A stretch of 64,000 nucleotides of DNA from Solibacteraceae bacterium (GTDB lineage: Bacteria > Acidobacteriota > Terriglobia > Bryobacterales > Bryobacteraceae). A model generated the notes under the pieces. It was not told where the DNA came from. It saw only the letters and a program-made list of their open reading frames with translations, and ran no database searches. The DNA lies in NCBI GenBank assembly GCA_021324015.1, contig JAJPJX010000162.1, positions 62,001 to 126,000 on the forward strand, in the 5' to 3' direction. Numbering within the stretch: the first letter of the stretch is position 1; each line of letters starts with the position of its first letter. Positions 8,627 to 17,110 of this stretch are shown here, one piece after another. Both the position numbers and the translations under genes were made by a program.

Positions 8627-10234
8627 GTGCTGCTCGATACCCGCGCCCGTCAACCGGAGACCGACGACGCCCCGCCGCCACAAGCCAAGTTCGTGGACCT
8701 GTTCGGCCTGGCGCTCTGCCTGTTCCTGCTGCTGGCCACCCTGGCCGTACTTTTTCTGATCCGCGGCCGCCTGCTGGAAGCTGAAAGCGCCCGGCAGGCG
8801 GTCCGCGAGCTGCGCGGCAAAGAGGCCACCCTTCGCCAGCGCATCGACGCCGGCCGGCAGCTCCTGCTGGCCGCCGAAGCCGATGCCGGCCGGCCGCATC
8901 CCGAAAGCACGACCCGCGACCAGCAGGTCATCGGCGACCACGTGGATGTCACCTGGAAATACCGCTACCACGACCGCGGCATGTACGTGAATTACGAAAT
9001 CGAGCTTATCCGCATCTCCCCCGGCAGGAATCAGAGCTTTACCGGCCAGTGCTCCAATGACCTGGCTGCCAACTTCCAGGATCCGGAGGCGCGAAAAAAC
9101 TGTCCCTGGTCCACGCGCTTCATGGCCACCGACCCCGGGGCCCTGCGCTCCCGGATCCTCCCCGACGTCAACAGTGACCTGCCCCCCGGCCAGTACCTCT
9201 GGCGGGTGGCTCCGGTCACGGCCAACCGCATCGAAAAACTCGGCCAGGAAGACGACGACGCCCGCCGCGCCGATTGGAGCGGTTACCGTCTCTTCGAAAT
9301 CTACCCCTCGATCCGCGACCGCATCTCCCAGACCCGCCGCATTCGTGTGGGCACCAATTTCGAGCAGGATACCAACTTCAGCCGCCGCGGGCCGGACGGC
9401 CAGCCCGAGGGCTTCGACATCTCCCTGGCGCGCGCCATTGTGGAGGGCTGCCTGGCCCTCGACCGCCACGCCGGCGCATTGGACTTCAAGGAGCCGCGCT
9501 GCGCGGACTACGTCCGCCGCCTCCGCAGCGATCCCAGACCGCCTCCCCCTGCCGGCGGCCCCGAGTCTGTGAGCGTTCAATTCGTGCCCGTCGGCAGGTG
9601 GGGCGACTGGCTGAGCATGCTCAAGCGCAAGGAGATCGACGCTTTCATCGGCTCAGTGACCCGCGCCCGCGGCCGCGAGCGCAGCGGCGTCACCTTCACC
9701 CGGGGCTACTTCCCCTACCAAACCGAAATCTACACCATCGCGGATATCGCCAGTCCGCACGTCACCCTCTCCTCCTGGCTCACGCGGCGCCGCACTATCG
9801 GCGTGATCGAAAACAGCACCAACGATTGGCTGGCCGGCTGCCTCACCCAGGCCTATGGCAAAGAGACGGTCACTACCCTCCGCTTCCCCTCTTATCCCGC
9901 TCTGGAGAGCGCCATGGACCGCGGCGACATCGACGGCTTGATCATCGACGGCACCTTCGTCTCCGGTTCCAAGGCCTGGACCTCCCTCGCGGGCTGGAAA
10001 GAAACCCCTGCCTATCGCTCCTGCTATCTCGCCGACCCCAACCACGTCGGCTTTCCTCGAGAAGAACTGGCCATCGCCACCGCGATCGACGGGCAGGATC
10101 AGGCTGACCCGGATCACGCCCTGGTGACTCTCTTCAACCGGGCGCTCGCCAGCGCCCCGCTCCGCTCGGCCCTGAAGCCTATCTGCGAAAAAGAATGGCG
10201 GCAGAGAGCCTCCATCTGCCGCAGCCTGGAGTAA
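8627..10234 (+). CDS. membrane-anchored protein with coiled coil, beta-sandwich-like region and SBP family 3 domain
   Basis: Function not established. The 535-residue protein has a cytosolic tail, one transmembrane helix (about 23-46), a charged helix/coiled coil (49-85), a beta-rich region resembling fibronectin-type folds (about 100-228, with DVTWKYRYHDRGMYVNYEIEL and LPPGQYLWRVAPV), and a type 3 solute-binding domain (about 238 to end: IRVGTNFEQDTNFSRR, EGFDISLARAIVEGC, DAFIGSVTRARGRERSG, GVIENSTNDWLAG). The domain order places the ligand-binding part outside the membrane. It starts with GTG after a strong AGGGGGGA site. A paralogue follows 4 bases after its stop. No ABC permease or ATPase is adjacent, so sensing or assembly fits better than transport; this is inference. 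Confidence 0.8.
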   Translation: MLLDTRARQPETDDAPPPQAKFVDLFGLALCLFLLLATLAVLFLIRGRLLEAESARQAVRELRGKEATLRQRIDAGRQLLLAAEADAGRPHPESTTRDQQVIGDHVDVTWKYRYHDRGMYVNYEIELIRISPGRNQSFTGQCSNDLAANFQDPEARKNCPWSTRFMATDPGALRSRILPDVNSDLPPGQYLWRVAPVTANRIEKLGQEDDDARRADWSGYRLFEIYPSIRDRISQTRRIRVGTNFEQDTNFSRRGPDGQPEGFDISLARAIVEGCLALDRHAGALDFKEPRCADYVRRLRSDPRPPPPAGGPESVSVQFVPVGRWGDWLSMLKRKEIDAFIGSVTRARGRERSGVTFTRGYFPYQTEIYTIADIASPHVTLSSWLTRRRTIGVIENSTNDWLAGCLTQAYGKETVTTLRFPSYPALESAMDRGDIDGLIIDGTFVSGSKAWTSLAGWKETPAYRSCYLADPNHVGFPREELAIATAIDGQDQADPDHALVTLFNRALASAPLRSALKPICEKEWRQRASICRSLE

Positions 10235-10238
10235 GTTC

Positions 10239-11948
10239 ATGCTTTACTGGATGTTTTTCGCCCTGTTTGCCGGTCTCGCCCTGCTGCTCCTCCGCCGGCC
10301 CGTCCAGCACCTCGCGCACTGGTGCGCCCAACAATTCTTCGACTGGGCCTTCCGCACCAAAGGTTGGGTCGCCACCTTCCCCCGCAGCCCCGTCGCGGCC
10401 GACAAAGCCACCTTCTCCGATTTCATGAGCGTTTCGGGCTTCCTCTGCACCATCATTGCCATCGGCGTCACCTGGTTCGGCATTCACACCGAGACCGAAA
10501 AGAACCGCCTGGATCACGAAAAATACGAATTACAGCAGACGATCGCCGACGATCAGCAGCAGATCGACGCCAACACCCTGCGCCTCAAAGACCTCCAGAC
10601 GGACAAAGACTCCATCAAGCTGCTGGCCCCGGCGCGCGACGCCCAGATCATCGATTCCCACATCGACCTCGAGTGGGACTACCCCAAACATGACTCCCAC
10701 GTCGCCTACCTGGTCCAAATCGGCCGCGAGAACAAGTTCAACCTCCAGCCCTACCGCGGAAAAGGCCAGTGCGACCTGATGCGGCACACCTGGTGCCTTT
10801 TCCCCGCCTCCGATCCGGCGGCCGAGCGTTCCCGTGTCAATCCGTTCTCCCTGGACAATCCGCACTCCGGCGACTCCCGCATCGCCGCCAAAGATCACTG
10901 GACCGGCGCCTTCCTGTGGCGCGTCATCGCCATCCGGCCCGGCCGCCCGGCCACGGGCGACCTCCAGGTCGAGGAAACCCGGCTTTCCGACTGGAGCGAA
11001 TACAGCCGCTTCACGATCTATCCCACCCTCGAAGAGCGCCGGCGGCAGCAAGGCGTCCTGGTGGCCACTTCCTACTCCCAGGATGCGGGCTTCAGCCGGC
11101 TCGGAGAGTCCGGCGAGCCCGAGGGCCACGATATTGACCTCATCCGTACCCTCGTCTCCGGCTGCCTGGTGCCCGGAAGCGGGAGCTACCGCTACGACTC
11201 CAAGCGTTGTCGCGCCGCTGCCCAGGCTTCTCCCCCGAAGGACCCCAATATCCACTTCCGGGCCTATGCCACCATCGCCGACGGGCTCAACGCCGTGCTG
11301 CGCAAGGAGGCCGATCTCTTCATCGGATCGCTTACCCGCGCGCGCAGCCGCGAACATAGCGGCGCGGTCCTTTTCACCCCCGGCTACTATCCCTTCCGCA
11401 CCCGTCTGTATGTCAAGAAGGATCGTTTCTCGCGGCTGGATTTCTCCGAATGGCTGCGCGCCCGTCCCACCCTGGGGGTCATCGACGGATCGAGCAACCA
11501 GTGGCTCGCCACCTTGCTGGCCGACGAAAAGGATGTCAAAGACCGGCTCACCGTCGCCACCTTTCCTTCTTTTCCGGGCCTGGAACACGCCTTCGACACC
11601 GGCGAAGTGGATGGCATCCTCGTGGATGACACCTTGGAACGCAACATGGCGGACGCCCGCCAGTTGGACGGCATCGAGAGCGTCGGCTCCGCGTGGGAGA
11701 CTTACCACCAGGATCTACGCTACGTGGGGTACCCCCGCGAGGAGTTTGCCATTGCGGTGGCCTCCGGCACCGACCACGACGGGAGCTGCCCACCCTACGG
11801 CCTGGCCGCCCTCCTCCATCCCTTCGCCAGGACCGACGGCGTCTCGAGCTTTTACTGCCAGTTGTGCGACGCTCTGCGCGACCCCGACGTGCAAGACCAT
11901 CTGCTCCCCGCCCTGCGGCAGAAGTACAAGCTGACCCCTGGCTCGTAA
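10239..11948 (+). CDS. paralogue: two-helix membrane protein with coiled coil, beta region and SBP family 3 domain
   Basis: Second member of the tandem pair, 569 residues. It shares the layout of its neighbour but has an extra N-terminal hydrophobic helix (3-18) before the main one (63-81). Then come a Gln/Asp-rich coiled coil (84-125), the beta-rich region (about 138-265: SHIDLEWDYPKHDSHVAYLV, GAFLWRVIAIRPG, SDWSEYSRFTIYPT) and the solute-binding domain (about 275 to end: EGHDIDLIRTLVSGC, DLFIGSLTRARSREHSG, TLGVIDGSSNQWLA). With two helices the C-terminal domain should still face the periplasm if the N-terminus is also outside. Cysteines in the binding domain (SGCLVPGSG, CRAAAQ, CQLCDAL) could form disulfides. 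Translational coupling with the upstream gene suggests a complex; no known system is recognised. Confidence 0.78.
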   Translation: MLYWMFFALFAGLALLLLRRPVQHLAHWCAQQFFDWAFRTKGWVATFPRSPVAADKATFSDFMSVSGFLCTIIAIGVTWFGIHTETEKNRLDHEKYELQQTIADDQQQIDANTLRLKDLQTDKDSIKLLAPARDAQIIDSHIDLEWDYPKHDSHVAYLVQIGRENKFNLQPYRGKGQCDLMRHTWCLFPASDPAAERSRVNPFSLDNPHSGDSRIAAKDHWTGAFLWRVIAIRPGRPATGDLQVEETRLSDWSEYSRFTIYPTLEERRRQQGVLVATSYSQDAGFSRLGESGEPEGHDIDLIRTLVSGCLVPGSGSYRYDSKRCRAAAQASPPKDPNIHFRAYATIADGLNAVLRKEADLFIGSLTRARSREHSGAVLFTPGYYPFRTRLYVKKDRFSRLDFSEWLRARPTLGVIDGSSNQWLATLLADEKDVKDRLTVATFPSFPGLEHAFDTGEVDGILVDDTLERNMADARQLDGIESVGSAWETYHQDLRYVGYPREEFAIAVASGTDHDGSCPPYGLAALLHPFARTDGVSSFYCQLCDALRDPDVQDHLLPALRQKYKLTPGS

Positions 11949-11967
11949 CGCGGGCTACTTCTTGCGG

Positions 11968-12675
11968 CTAATTCCACCGTGCCAGGTAGCGCTTCAGTGT
12001 CCGCGCCTCTTGGTCGAACTCGTCGCTTCCCGGATGCGCCGCCCTCAGCACCTCCAGCACGCGCAGGGCCTTGCCATAGGCCTGCCGCAGGCGATACGCG
12101 TTTCTCAGGTTGGAGAGCATGCGTGTCAGGATCTGCCGCTTGCTCACCGGGGCCAGCAGCCGGGGGTCCTCCTCTACAGGCGCCCCGGTCGCCTGCCGCG
12201 CCAGGACGAAGCACTCCGCCGGCGTCAGCACCCGCCCGCCGTCAAAGGCGTCCACAAAGACCGAATATCCGCCATCGTCATACCGCACCAGAAAATGCCC
12301 GGGGAGTCCGATGCCGTGCGCCCGCCGGCCCAGCCGCCGCGCCACCTCCAGGTAAATCACCGAGAGCGTGATGGGGATCCCGCGCCGTGAAGTCAGCACC
12401 TCGTTCAGGCAGCTATTGGCGGGATCGTAGTAGTGTTCCCGATTGCCCGTGAACCCCAGCTCGGAGAAAAGATACTCGCCCGCCGCCGCCACAAAGAGTC
12501 GGCCGCCCGCTCCCCTGCCCGTCCGGCGGTCCAGTTCCGCGGCGAAGCTGTCCAGCATTGCCAGGTACGGTTCGGGCCGGAGGCAGGGATGCTCGAACCG
12601 CGCCACTTCCAGCGCCGCGCGGTCGAGTTCCCAGTCGTCCCGTTCGCCGCGCAGCACTAAGATCAGCTCGTCCAC
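11968..12675 (-). CDS. SirB1-like protein (transglutaminase-like fold, TPR tail)
   Basis: 235-residue protein of the SirB1/UPF0162 family. The diagnostic stretch is present: YYDPANSCLNEVLTSRRGIP, then TLSVIYLEVARRLGRRAHGI, and GLPGHFLVRY. The fold is related to transglutaminases. The His of PGHFLV and the Asp of FVDAFDGG occupy the usual positions, and a Cys is present in NSCLN. The C-terminal third (QILTRMLSNLRNAYRLRQAYGKALRVLEVL) is a TPR-like helical repeat as in the family. Molecular function is not known for the family. It stands alone on the minus strand, convergent with the solute-binding pair. Confidence 0.85.
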   Translation of the reverse strand: MDELILVLRGERDDWELDRAALEVARFEHPCLRPEPYLAMLDSFAAELDRRTGRGAGGRLFVAAAGEYLFSELGFTGNREHYYDPANSCLNEVLTSRRGIPITLSVIYLEVARRLGRRAHGIGLPGHFLVRYDDGGYSVFVDAFDGGRVLTPAECFVLARQATGAPVEEDPRLLAPVSKRQILTRMLSNLRNAYRLRQAYGKALRVLEVLRAAHPGSDEFDQEARTLKRYLARWN

Positions 12676-12715
12676 TGGGGCCTAGAATACCTTTCCCGCG
12701 CGCCGCGGAAGAAAG

Positions 12716-14923
12716 TCACTTCAAATTCACGCTTTGCGCCGTCGAAACCCCCTGCTGGTTGGTCAGCGTCACCGAGACGGATTGAATCGTGTCCACCAGG
12801 TTGGAGATCTGGCTGGTGTTCACGATCTGCCCGTCCATGGTGAGCGGGATGCTGGCCGTAAACTGGCTGCCGAACGCCTGGGAGGCGGTGCTGCCGTACC
12901 AGGCGGCAAAACTCGCCTGCACGTTCAGCGACAACTTGGTGGTGGCTACGTTCTCGCCCCCCACCGGGTTGAACTGCACATCGATTTGCGTGATCGAGCG
13001 CCCGGTCGCGTACCCGGTCACCAGCAGCGTGAACCCGTTGGTGGTCTTGTTGCTGATTGCCAGGCCCGTCAGCCTGGGCGCGGACTGCGGCACGCTCAGG
13101 GTCAGCGCCGGGGGATTCGTGGGCGTCACATCGATGGCGCTGGTCTGCGTGGCGAAGGCCGGCGTGATGCTGATGGTGCCCGCCACCGTGCCTGTCTGCA
13201 CGCGGATCTGCGTGGCGTTGTTCGGAAACACCGCCTGCGTGGAGCCCGCCGGAATGGTGAAGGTCACCGTGCGGCCGCCGCTCGCGAACTGCACCGCCGG
13301 ATCGTTGGCGAAAGCTTCCGGCGTGAAGGTCAAGGTCAGCGTGCCGGTGAGCGGCAGCCCGTAGGCGGAAGCCAGCGAAAGCCCGATCGCGGGCTGCTGC
13401 GCCGCGTCTACCGTGCCGCTGGCGCCCGTGTAGCTGAAGCCTGGCAGCGGCGCCGGCGAGGTGCCGGTGGCCAGCAGCGTGAAGGTTTGCGTGTCGATGC
13501 GCAGCGTCCCGTTGTTGGTGCCCAGCGCCGTGGGGGCAAAGGTGATGGTGAACGTCACCGTGCCCCCCGCGGGCACCGCCAGTGGCAGACCTCCCAGGCT
13601 CGTCAGCGCGAAGGTCGTGGTTTGCGGGCCGCTCACGCTGATGCTGTTGATCTGCGTGTCCGCGGTGCCGTTGTTCTGCACCGAGAACTGGATGCTGGAG
13701 GTTTGCCCCACCGCCGCCGGCGGAAACGACGCGGTGCCGCCGCCCGTCAAGGTGGTGGCGCCCGCGCCCGCCGTGTAGGAGTAAATCAGGTTCGAGCCCA
13801 GGGCGGTCGCCTGCACCGTGAAGATGTCGTTGCCCACTTGCAGCTTCCCGGTGAATTGTCCGGCCTGCGCCGGCGTGAACTGGATCTTGAAGGTCACCGC
13901 GCTGCCCACCGTCAGCGGAATGGGCACCACCGGGGCCTCCGTGAGCGCGAATCCGGTGCCCGAAATCGCCAGCGTGGGGATCCGGCCGTCCTGGTTGCCC
14001 GTGTTGCGCACCCTCACCAGGATCACCGTGGGATCTCCTCCCACCGTGGCGCTGGGCACCGTGATGGTCTGCCCCGGCAGCAGGGTCGCGGCTTGTGCGG
14101 GCAGATCGTAGGTGTAGACCGGCCCCTGCGCCGCCCCCTGCACGGTGAAACTGATCCCCCGTCCCGCCACCAGGTCAATCTTCACCGTCCCGGAGACCGG
14201 ATCCAGTTGCAGCGGGCTGAAGAGAATCGAGAACTGCACCGTCGCGCCCGCCGCCACGGTGGCCGGCGGATAGGGCAGACCCGCCAGCGCGATCTGCGGC
14301 GAGCCGCTGTAGCTGATGTTGTTCACCACGCCCTGGCCGGATCCTTTGTTGGTGATGACCACGGTGGTGGTGGAGGTGGCGTTCACACTGGCCGGCGCCA
14401 GTTGGGCTGTCGCCCCGTTCGTCAGCAGCGTGCTATTGCCCGCCGGCGGCGCCAGGTAGGTGAATGCGAAGTCCGGCGCCACGCCCGTCAGGTTCAGCGA
14501 AAAGCTGCCGGTGCGCGTGCCGTCCGTGTAGCCGAACACGATCTTGGCGCTCTCCAGTTGGCTGGTGCTGGGCGTGTACACCACGTTGAATTGCAGCCCC
14601 GAGCTCTTCGTGGTGAGCGTGTAGCCCCCGGTCAGGTCCGGCACACCGTTCAGGACGAAATCCGTGGACCCCAGAAGCTGGATCGAGGTGATGACACCCG
14701 CGGCGCCCGGCGACGGGTTGGTGTAGGTGACGTTCACCAGCCCGTTGGACGCCAGGCCGATGCCGTCGGCCGGCAGATTGAACGTGCCGCCGTCCGAGGT
14801 GTTCTGGACGTTGGTGCCCTGCTGCGTGCGGATCGAAAACGGCGCCGTTTGCCCGGCCGCTGGAAACGCCGCCAGCGCGGCCAGCGCGGCGGCCGCCAAC
14901 ATCAGCTTGCCTGTGCGGCGCAT
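12716..14923 (-). CDS. exported choice-of-anchor-D / Ig-like repeat protein
   Basis: 735-residue exported beta-sandwich protein. A signal peptide (residues 1 to about 25, cleavage near AAGQTA) is followed by five or so tandem domains of about 105-110 residues, each ending in variants of a motif with VxFxIxFxPxxxGxxxGxLxI (for example GATVQFSILFSPLQLDPVSG, GSAVTFKIQFTPAQAGQFTG, GGTVTFTITFAPTALGTNNG). This is the ASH-like choice-of-anchor-D pattern. The last third differs and ends with ITQIDVQFNPVGGENV. Composition is Thr/Ala/Gly-rich with few charges and no cysteines, as expected for a secreted or surface protein. It lies 2 bases after the propeller-like gene in a three-gene operon. Likely a structural or adhesive surface component; precise role unknown. 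Confidence 0.82.
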   Translation of the reverse strand: MRRTGKLMLAAAALAALAAFPAAGQTAPFSIRTQQGTNVQNTSDGGTFNLPADGIGLASNGLVNVTYTNPSPGAAGVITSIQLLGSTDFVLNGVPDLTGGYTLTTKSSGLQFNVVYTPSTSQLESAKIVFGYTDGTRTGSFSLNLTGVAPDFAFTYLAPPAGNSTLLTNGATAQLAPASVNATSTTTVVITNKGSGQGVVNNISYSGSPQIALAGLPYPPATVAAGATVQFSILFSPLQLDPVSGTVKIDLVAGRGISFTVQGAAQGPVYTYDLPAQAATLLPGQTITVPSATVGGDPTVILVRVRNTGNQDGRIPTLAISGTGFALTEAPVVPIPLTVGSAVTFKIQFTPAQAGQFTGKLQVGNDIFTVQATALGSNLIYSYTAGAGATTLTGGGTASFPPAAVGQTSSIQFSVQNNGTADTQINSISVSGPQTTTFALTSLGGLPLAVPAGGTVTFTITFAPTALGTNNGTLRIDTQTFTLLATGTSPAPLPGFSYTGASGTVDAAQQPAIGLSLASAYGLPLTGTLTLTFTPEAFANDPAVQFASGGRTVTFTIPAGSTQAVFPNNATQIRVQTGTVAGTISITPAFATQTSAIDVTPTNPPALTLSVPQSAPRLTGLAISNKTTNGFTLLVTGYATGRSITQIDVQFNPVGGENVATTKLSLNVQASFAAWYGSTASQAFGSQFTASIPLTMDGQIVNTSQISNLVDTIQSVSVTLTNQQGVSTAQSVNLK

Positions 14924-14925
14924 GG

Positions 14926-15909
14926 TTATTGTTCCCTCCCCACGGGTACGAAGTAGACCGCCGCGCCATCCGCGCCGGCGTCGCGCAAGACGTAATAAGG
15001 ATCCTGCCCCTGCGGGTTGGCTTTGAGCAGCAGCAGCGACTTCCCGTCCAGGGTGCGCACCGTATCCGGCGCGAATTCCAGGTTGAGGCGCGCCGCCGCG
15101 CTCCGCGTGGAGACGTCGAAGACGTCCAGCGCCTGGCTGCCGCTTTCGGCCACGAACAGGCGCGTGCCGTCCGCGGAGAGGCCGATGCCCACCGGGGCGG
15201 AGACGCCACTCGAGGCTTCGGCGAACAGCATGGCGGCCGGCTGCTCATCGAAGCTCTGGACCTGCCAGATCTGCTGGCGGGCCTGATCGGCGAAGTACAG
15301 GTCGTGCTCCTGAGCGGACAGCACGATGGCCGATGGCTGGGCGGCGCCGGCCAGCCGCACCGGAGCTGCGCCTGAAGCAACGGAGTAGACTCCCCCGTTA
15401 TCGCCGGTGAAACCGGCCAGTACGTGTGCGCCGGAGCGGTCCACGGCCAGCGCGCTGAGCGTGCCCGAGAGGCTGGAGAGATCCAGCGCGTCGTCCGCCG
15501 CGGGGTTCGCCGGCAGGCCGCGCAGCACCTGCGCCTGGCCCGACGCGGAGGAATAGACCGCGGCAGTGGCGCTATCCTGCGACCACGCCAAATGATCCGC
15601 CTGGGCAATCGCGCCGGTCACCGCCGCCGCCACCGGCGAGCCGGTTCTCAACCCGCTGATCACGTACACCTGGCCTTGCCGCACGGCCAAGGCCGCCGAT
15701 CCATCCGGCGCCACGACGGCGGCATCCAGGTCCCCGACGAGGGGGTCGCCTATGTAGGCCGACCCCGGAAAGCCGATCATGGGCCGGATGGCGCGCGCCT
15801 GCGCATCGTACAGGCAGCCCGGAACCGGACCACCTACGGCCGTGCCATCGCCCGCCCCGCCCAGCAAGGGCAGGGCACAGAGAAGAATTGCATTGACTTT
15901 GAAAATCAT
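14926..15909 (-). CDS. exported beta-propeller-like repeat protein
   Basis: 327 residues with a short signal peptide (MIFKVNAILLCALPLLGG). The body shows repeated blade-like units of the type (D/A)xAVxPDGSxAxxVxxGxVYVI: DAAVVAPDGSAALAVRQGQV, ADHLAWSQDSATAAVYSSAS, LSALAVDRSGAHVLAGFTGD, AIVLSAQEHDLYFADQARQQ, GIGLSADGTRLFVAESGSQA, about six or seven in all. This looks like a WD/YVTN-type propeller. It is the middle gene of an operon with an upstream Ig-like membrane-linked protein and a downstream choice-of-anchor-D protein, so the three probably act together at the cell surface. No enzymatic motif is visible. Confidence 0.72.
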   Translation of the reverse strand: MIFKVNAILLCALPLLGGAGDGTAVGGPVPGCLYDAQARAIRPMIGFPGSAYIGDPLVGDLDAAVVAPDGSAALAVRQGQVYVISGLRTGSPVAAAVTGAIAQADHLAWSQDSATAAVYSSASGQAQVLRGLPANPAADDALDLSSLSGTLSALAVDRSGAHVLAGFTGDNGGVYSVASGAAPVRLAGAAQPSAIVLSAQEHDLYFADQARQQIWQVQSFDEQPAAMLFAEASSGVSAPVGIGLSADGTRLFVAESGSQALDVFDVSTRSAAARLNLEFAPDTVRTLDGKSLLLLKANPQGQDPYYVLRDAGADGAAVYFVPVGREQ

Positions 15910-15933
15910 GATCGTTGACCCGCCTCCCGGCGC

Positions 15934-16557
15934 CTAGTGCGGCGCCCCCACGGTGACCGGTCCCGGGCTGATGGTGACCGGTGTGGTGGTGGGAGTGCTG
16001 GACCCTCCGCCCCGCGTGGCCGCCACGCCGCCGATGATCCCGCCCACCGCCAAAACGCCCAGCAGAATCCACAGTCCCTTGTGCGACTTCCCGGCCTGCG
16101 GCGTGGTGCTGCCGCCGGTCCGGCTGTTGACCTGGGCGATGACCGTACTGGCGCTCTTGGTGCCGGAAGTGGCCGTGACTTTGATATTAAAGCGGCCCTC
16201 TTCGTCGTTCGGGGTCATGCCGCTGGCCGCGGCCATCCCTTGCGCATCGCTGCGCGCCGTTTGCGTACGCATCCAGCCGTTGAAAACTCCGCCGGGCCCG
16301 GCCGCGGGAAGTTGAAAGACCACCTCTGCCCCCACGACCGGCTTGTCGCTCGGGTCGAGAACCTGCACCACCGGCGCCGTGGCCTTGCGCTGCTTGATGT
16401 TATTGATGGCGCCCTCGCCAGACTTCACCAGGATCTTGAGTCCGCTGGGTTCGGCTACTAAGTTAGTCTTGGGCGCGCTGGTTTGCTGCGTCCAGCCCGG
16501 CGCAGGCAATAGCAGCACGCCGGACAGGAACCACGATAAAAGCGTCCTGAATTTCAA
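15934..16557 (-). CDS. exported Big-1-like (bacterial Ig-like) protein with C-terminal membrane helix
   Basis: 207 residues: signal peptide (MKFRTLLSWFLSGVLLLPAP, cleavage near GWTQQ), one invasin-type Ig-like domain (about 38-145, with PVVQVLDPSDKPVVGAEVVF, GGVFNGWMRTQTARSDAQG, RFNIKVTATSG), a Ser/Thr/Gly linker, a hydrophobic helix (about 164-184) and a Thr/Pro-rich tail. It should sit in the inner membrane with the Ig domain outside, or pass further. The start codon is TTG, chosen because it directly follows a strong GGAGGT ribosome site and begins the signal peptide. It heads the three-gene operon running to 12716. Confidence 0.75.
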   Translation of the reverse strand: MKFRTLLSWFLSGVLLLPAPGWTQQTSAPKTNLVAEPSGLKILVKSGEGAINNIKQRKATAPVVQVLDPSDKPVVGAEVVFQLPAAGPGGVFNGWMRTQTARSDAQGMAAASGMTPNDEEGRFNIKVTATSGTKSASTVIAQVNSRTGGSTTPQAGKSHKGLWILLGVLAVGGIIGGVAATRGGGSSTPTTTPVTISPGPVTVGAPH

Positions 16558-16579
16558 TGAGACCTCCGGTAAGCACGCC

Positions 16580-16585
16580 AGTATA
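16580..16585 (-). promoter_or_regulatory. candidate -10 box of the Ig-like/propeller operon
   Basis: TATACT on the minus strand (AGTATA on plus) about 23 bases before the TTG start at 16557. No good -35 match is found, so this is tentative. The divergent rpiB start is 65 bases away on the other side. Confidence 0.35.
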
Positions 16586-16649
16586 CAACAGTGCTGTGCC
16601 GATTCGTACAGAACTTTGCCGTTGCGGCGCCCGCGGTATGATGGCTCTG

Positions 16650-17102
16650 ATGAGAGTCGCCGTCGCCGCCGACCACGCTGGATTCCCCCTGAAGGCCCGC
16701 ATCATCGAGGAGCTTCAGAAACTGGGCCATGAAGCCGTGGACTTGGGCACCGATTCCACCTCTCCGGTGGACTATCCGGATTACGCGCAGGCAGTGGCCC
16801 GGAGCATCCTCTCCGGCCAGGCCGAGCGCGCCGTGCTCCTCTGCGGTAGCGGCGCCGGCGCCTGCGTGGCCGCCAACAAGTTCAAAGGCATCCGCGCCGC
16901 CACCTGCCATGACAGCTTCTCCGCCCACCAGGCCGTGGAAGACGACGACGTGAATGTGCTTTGCCTGGGCGCGCGCATCATCGGCCCGGAAGTGGCCGTG
17001 GAACTGGTGCGCGGCTATATGCACGCGCGCTTCTCCGGACTGGAGCGGCACCGCCGCCGGGTGGACAAGGTAGCTTCCTTCGAAGAGCAGTTCGGCCGGT
17101 AA
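16650..17102 (+). CDS. rpiB: ribose-5-phosphate isomerase B (RpiB/LacAB family)
   Basis: 150-residue sugar-phosphate isomerase interconverting ribose-5-phosphate and ribulose-5-phosphate. The family N-terminus MRVAVAADHAGFPLK is intact; the catalytic Cys lies in VLLCGSGAGACVAANKFKGIRAA (GSGxG phosphate loop), and D9/H10 of the ADHAG motif are present. The C-terminal CLGARIIGPEVAVELVRGYM is typical. An in-frame extension with ATGs at 16638 and 16641 and further upstream exists, but family alignment favours 16650. It is followed 8 bases later by glgA on the same strand. LacAB-type or allose-6-phosphate specificity cannot be excluded, but nothing in the neighbourhood suggests it. Confidence 0.93.
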   Translation: MRVAVAADHAGFPLKARIIEELQKLGHEAVDLGTDSTSPVDYPDYAQAVARSILSGQAERAVLLCGSGAGACVAANKFKGIRAATCHDSFSAHQAVEDDDVNVLCLGARIIGPEVAVELVRGYMHARFSGLERHRRRVDKVASFEEQFGR

Positions 17103-17110
17103 GTTCGTGC

